Shown here in pieces: positions 63,701-64,000 of a stretch of 64,000 nucleotides of DNA (within the stretch, counting starts at the first letter, position 1; the number at the start of each line of letters is the position of its first letter). Source of the stretch: Anniella stebbinsi (taxonomy: Eukaryota > Chordata > Lepidosauria > Squamata > Anniellidae); the NCBI GenBank assembly GCA_029215795.1, contig JARDYH010000017.1:186001-250000 (forward strand). The letters run 5' to 3'. The notes under the pieces are model-generated. The model saw only the letters and a program-made list of their open reading frames with translations, was not told the origin of the DNA and did not search any database. The position numbers were made by a program, and so were the translations under genes.

Positions 63701-64000
63701 CCTTCCCTCTATACTTCCCCTTCTTCCCCTAGACTTCCCCTAGACTTCCCCTTCCCTCTCTACTTCCCCTTCTTCCCCTAGACTTCCCCTTCTTCCCCTA
63801 GACTTCCCCTTCTTCCCCTAGACTTTCCCTTCCCTCTATACTTCCCCTTCTTCCATTAGACTTCCCCTTCCCTCTATACTTCCCCTGCTTCCCCTAGACT
63901 TCCCCTAGTCTTCCCCTTCTTCCCCTAGACTTCCCCTAGACTTCCCTTCCCTCTATACTTCCCCTTCTTCCCCTAGACTTCCCCTAGACTTCCCCTTCCC
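60800..64000 (+). repeat. Copy of 37,566-40,767 running out of the window
   Basis: Offset 23,234, changing to 23,233 after a one-C loss near 62,851. Checked pairs are AAGCTT just upstream (37,400/60,634), TACTAACCC (38,805/62,039), CCACTATAC (39,868/63,101) and the AGACTGTCTC variant. Private substitutions include ACTAACCC (61,795), CTCTTTAC (61,818), CTACAC (61,839) and CCCTAAGAC (62,315). The same stretch relates to 47.6-48.9 kb at an offset of 15,139. Confidence 0.9.

Larger units (their letters stand above)
1..64000 (+). repeat. Pyrimidine-rich satellite array filling the whole window
   Basis: Every line reads as tandem short monomers starting ACTTCCC, in three length classes (20, 18/17 and 11 bp), and both window ends lie inside the array. 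The + strand is mostly C and T; G is nearly confined to CTAG and rare variants. No unique sequence, transposon, N run or strand switch was seen. CTAG gives a TAG stop on both strands, and monomer lengths that are not multiples of three spread the stops over all frames, so no frame should stay open beyond roughly 100-200 bp. I saw no ATG on the + strand. The structure is typical of eukaryotic heterochromatic satellites with higher-order repeats. I do not recognise the family and cannot name the organism. Confidence 0.98.

Noticed and set aside
1..64000. Protein-coding genes
   Set aside because: TAG stops occur on both strands in each A and C monomer and rotate through all frames, no ATG was seen on the + strand, and any short open stretch is just repeat sequence.
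1..64000. CRISPR array
   Set aside because: There are no unique spacers between repeats; the 20, 18 and 11-bp words are contiguous and related to one another.
1..64000. Telomeric repeat
   Set aside because: The minus strand has TAGGGG words, which recall telomere repeats, but monomers are 11-20 bp of three kinds with kb-scale order, not a uniform 5-8-bp repeat.
1..64000. Transposon, LTR, tRNA, rRNA or SINE remnants
   Set aside because: No poly-A tail, terminal inverted repeats, box A/B promoter or any stretch departing from the monomer pattern was found on either strand.
1..64000. Assignment to human HSat2/3 or the Drosophila AAGAG satellites
   Set aside because: These are also purine/pyrimidine-biased, but their core words (CATTC; AAGAG) are not the unit here, so the likeness is only in composition.

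Overview
The whole 64 kb window is one uninterrupted satellite DNA array. I see no gene, RNA gene, transposon or non-repeat base anywhere in it. The + strand is close to 90% pyrimidine: mostly C, then T, little A, and G almost only in CTAG. The array is built from a few short monomers that all begin ACTTCCC: A (20 bp, ACTTCCCCTTCTTCCCCTAG), B (18 bp, ACTTCCCCTTCCCTCTAT, with 17-bp and ...CTCT versions) and C (11 bp, ACTTCCCCTAG). An array of this size, with kb-scale higher-order repeats, indicates eukaryotic heterochromatin (pericentromeric, subtelomeric or sex-chromosome type). The species cannot be told from the sequence, and I do not recognise the family.

Above the monomer level, A/B/C words and rare single-base variants recur in a fixed order, giving a higher-order repeat (HOR) of roughly 2-4.5 kb. 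One variant (TACTAACCC, inside a B-to-A join) occurs 18 times and serves as a ruler. Layout by hand comparison: 1-10 kb, HOR copies with a 3,600-bp offset, the second enlarged by 846 bp; 12.6-17.1 kb, a local tandem duplication with a 167-bp length difference; 16.6-19.3 kb, a block with many one-base indels unlike the rest; 17.7-23.4 kb, a tandem array with a 2,405-bp period; 27.1-38.4 kb, a displaced copy of 5.1-13.5 kb with a local duplication inside; 39.5-55.7 kb, an almost perfect 8,094-bp tandem duplication; 51.7-60.8 kb, a 4,526-bp tandem duplication crossing the end of the previous one; 60.8-64.0 kb, a copy of 37.6-40.8 kb running out of the window.

Nothing here looks translated. CTAG puts a TAG stop on both strands in every A and C monomer, monomer lengths rotate the frames, and I found no ATG on the + strand. 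Any function would be structural: the G-rich minus strand has regularly spaced G4 runs (G-quadruplex potential), the C-rich strand has matching i-motif potential, and each A monomer holds a 15-bp mirror repeat (triplex potential). The strongest observations are the exactly measurable nested duplications, which record recent unequal exchange, and the indel-dense block, which is either an assembly/polishing artefact or a patch with a different history. All duplication edges are manual estimates, good to about 10-40 bp.
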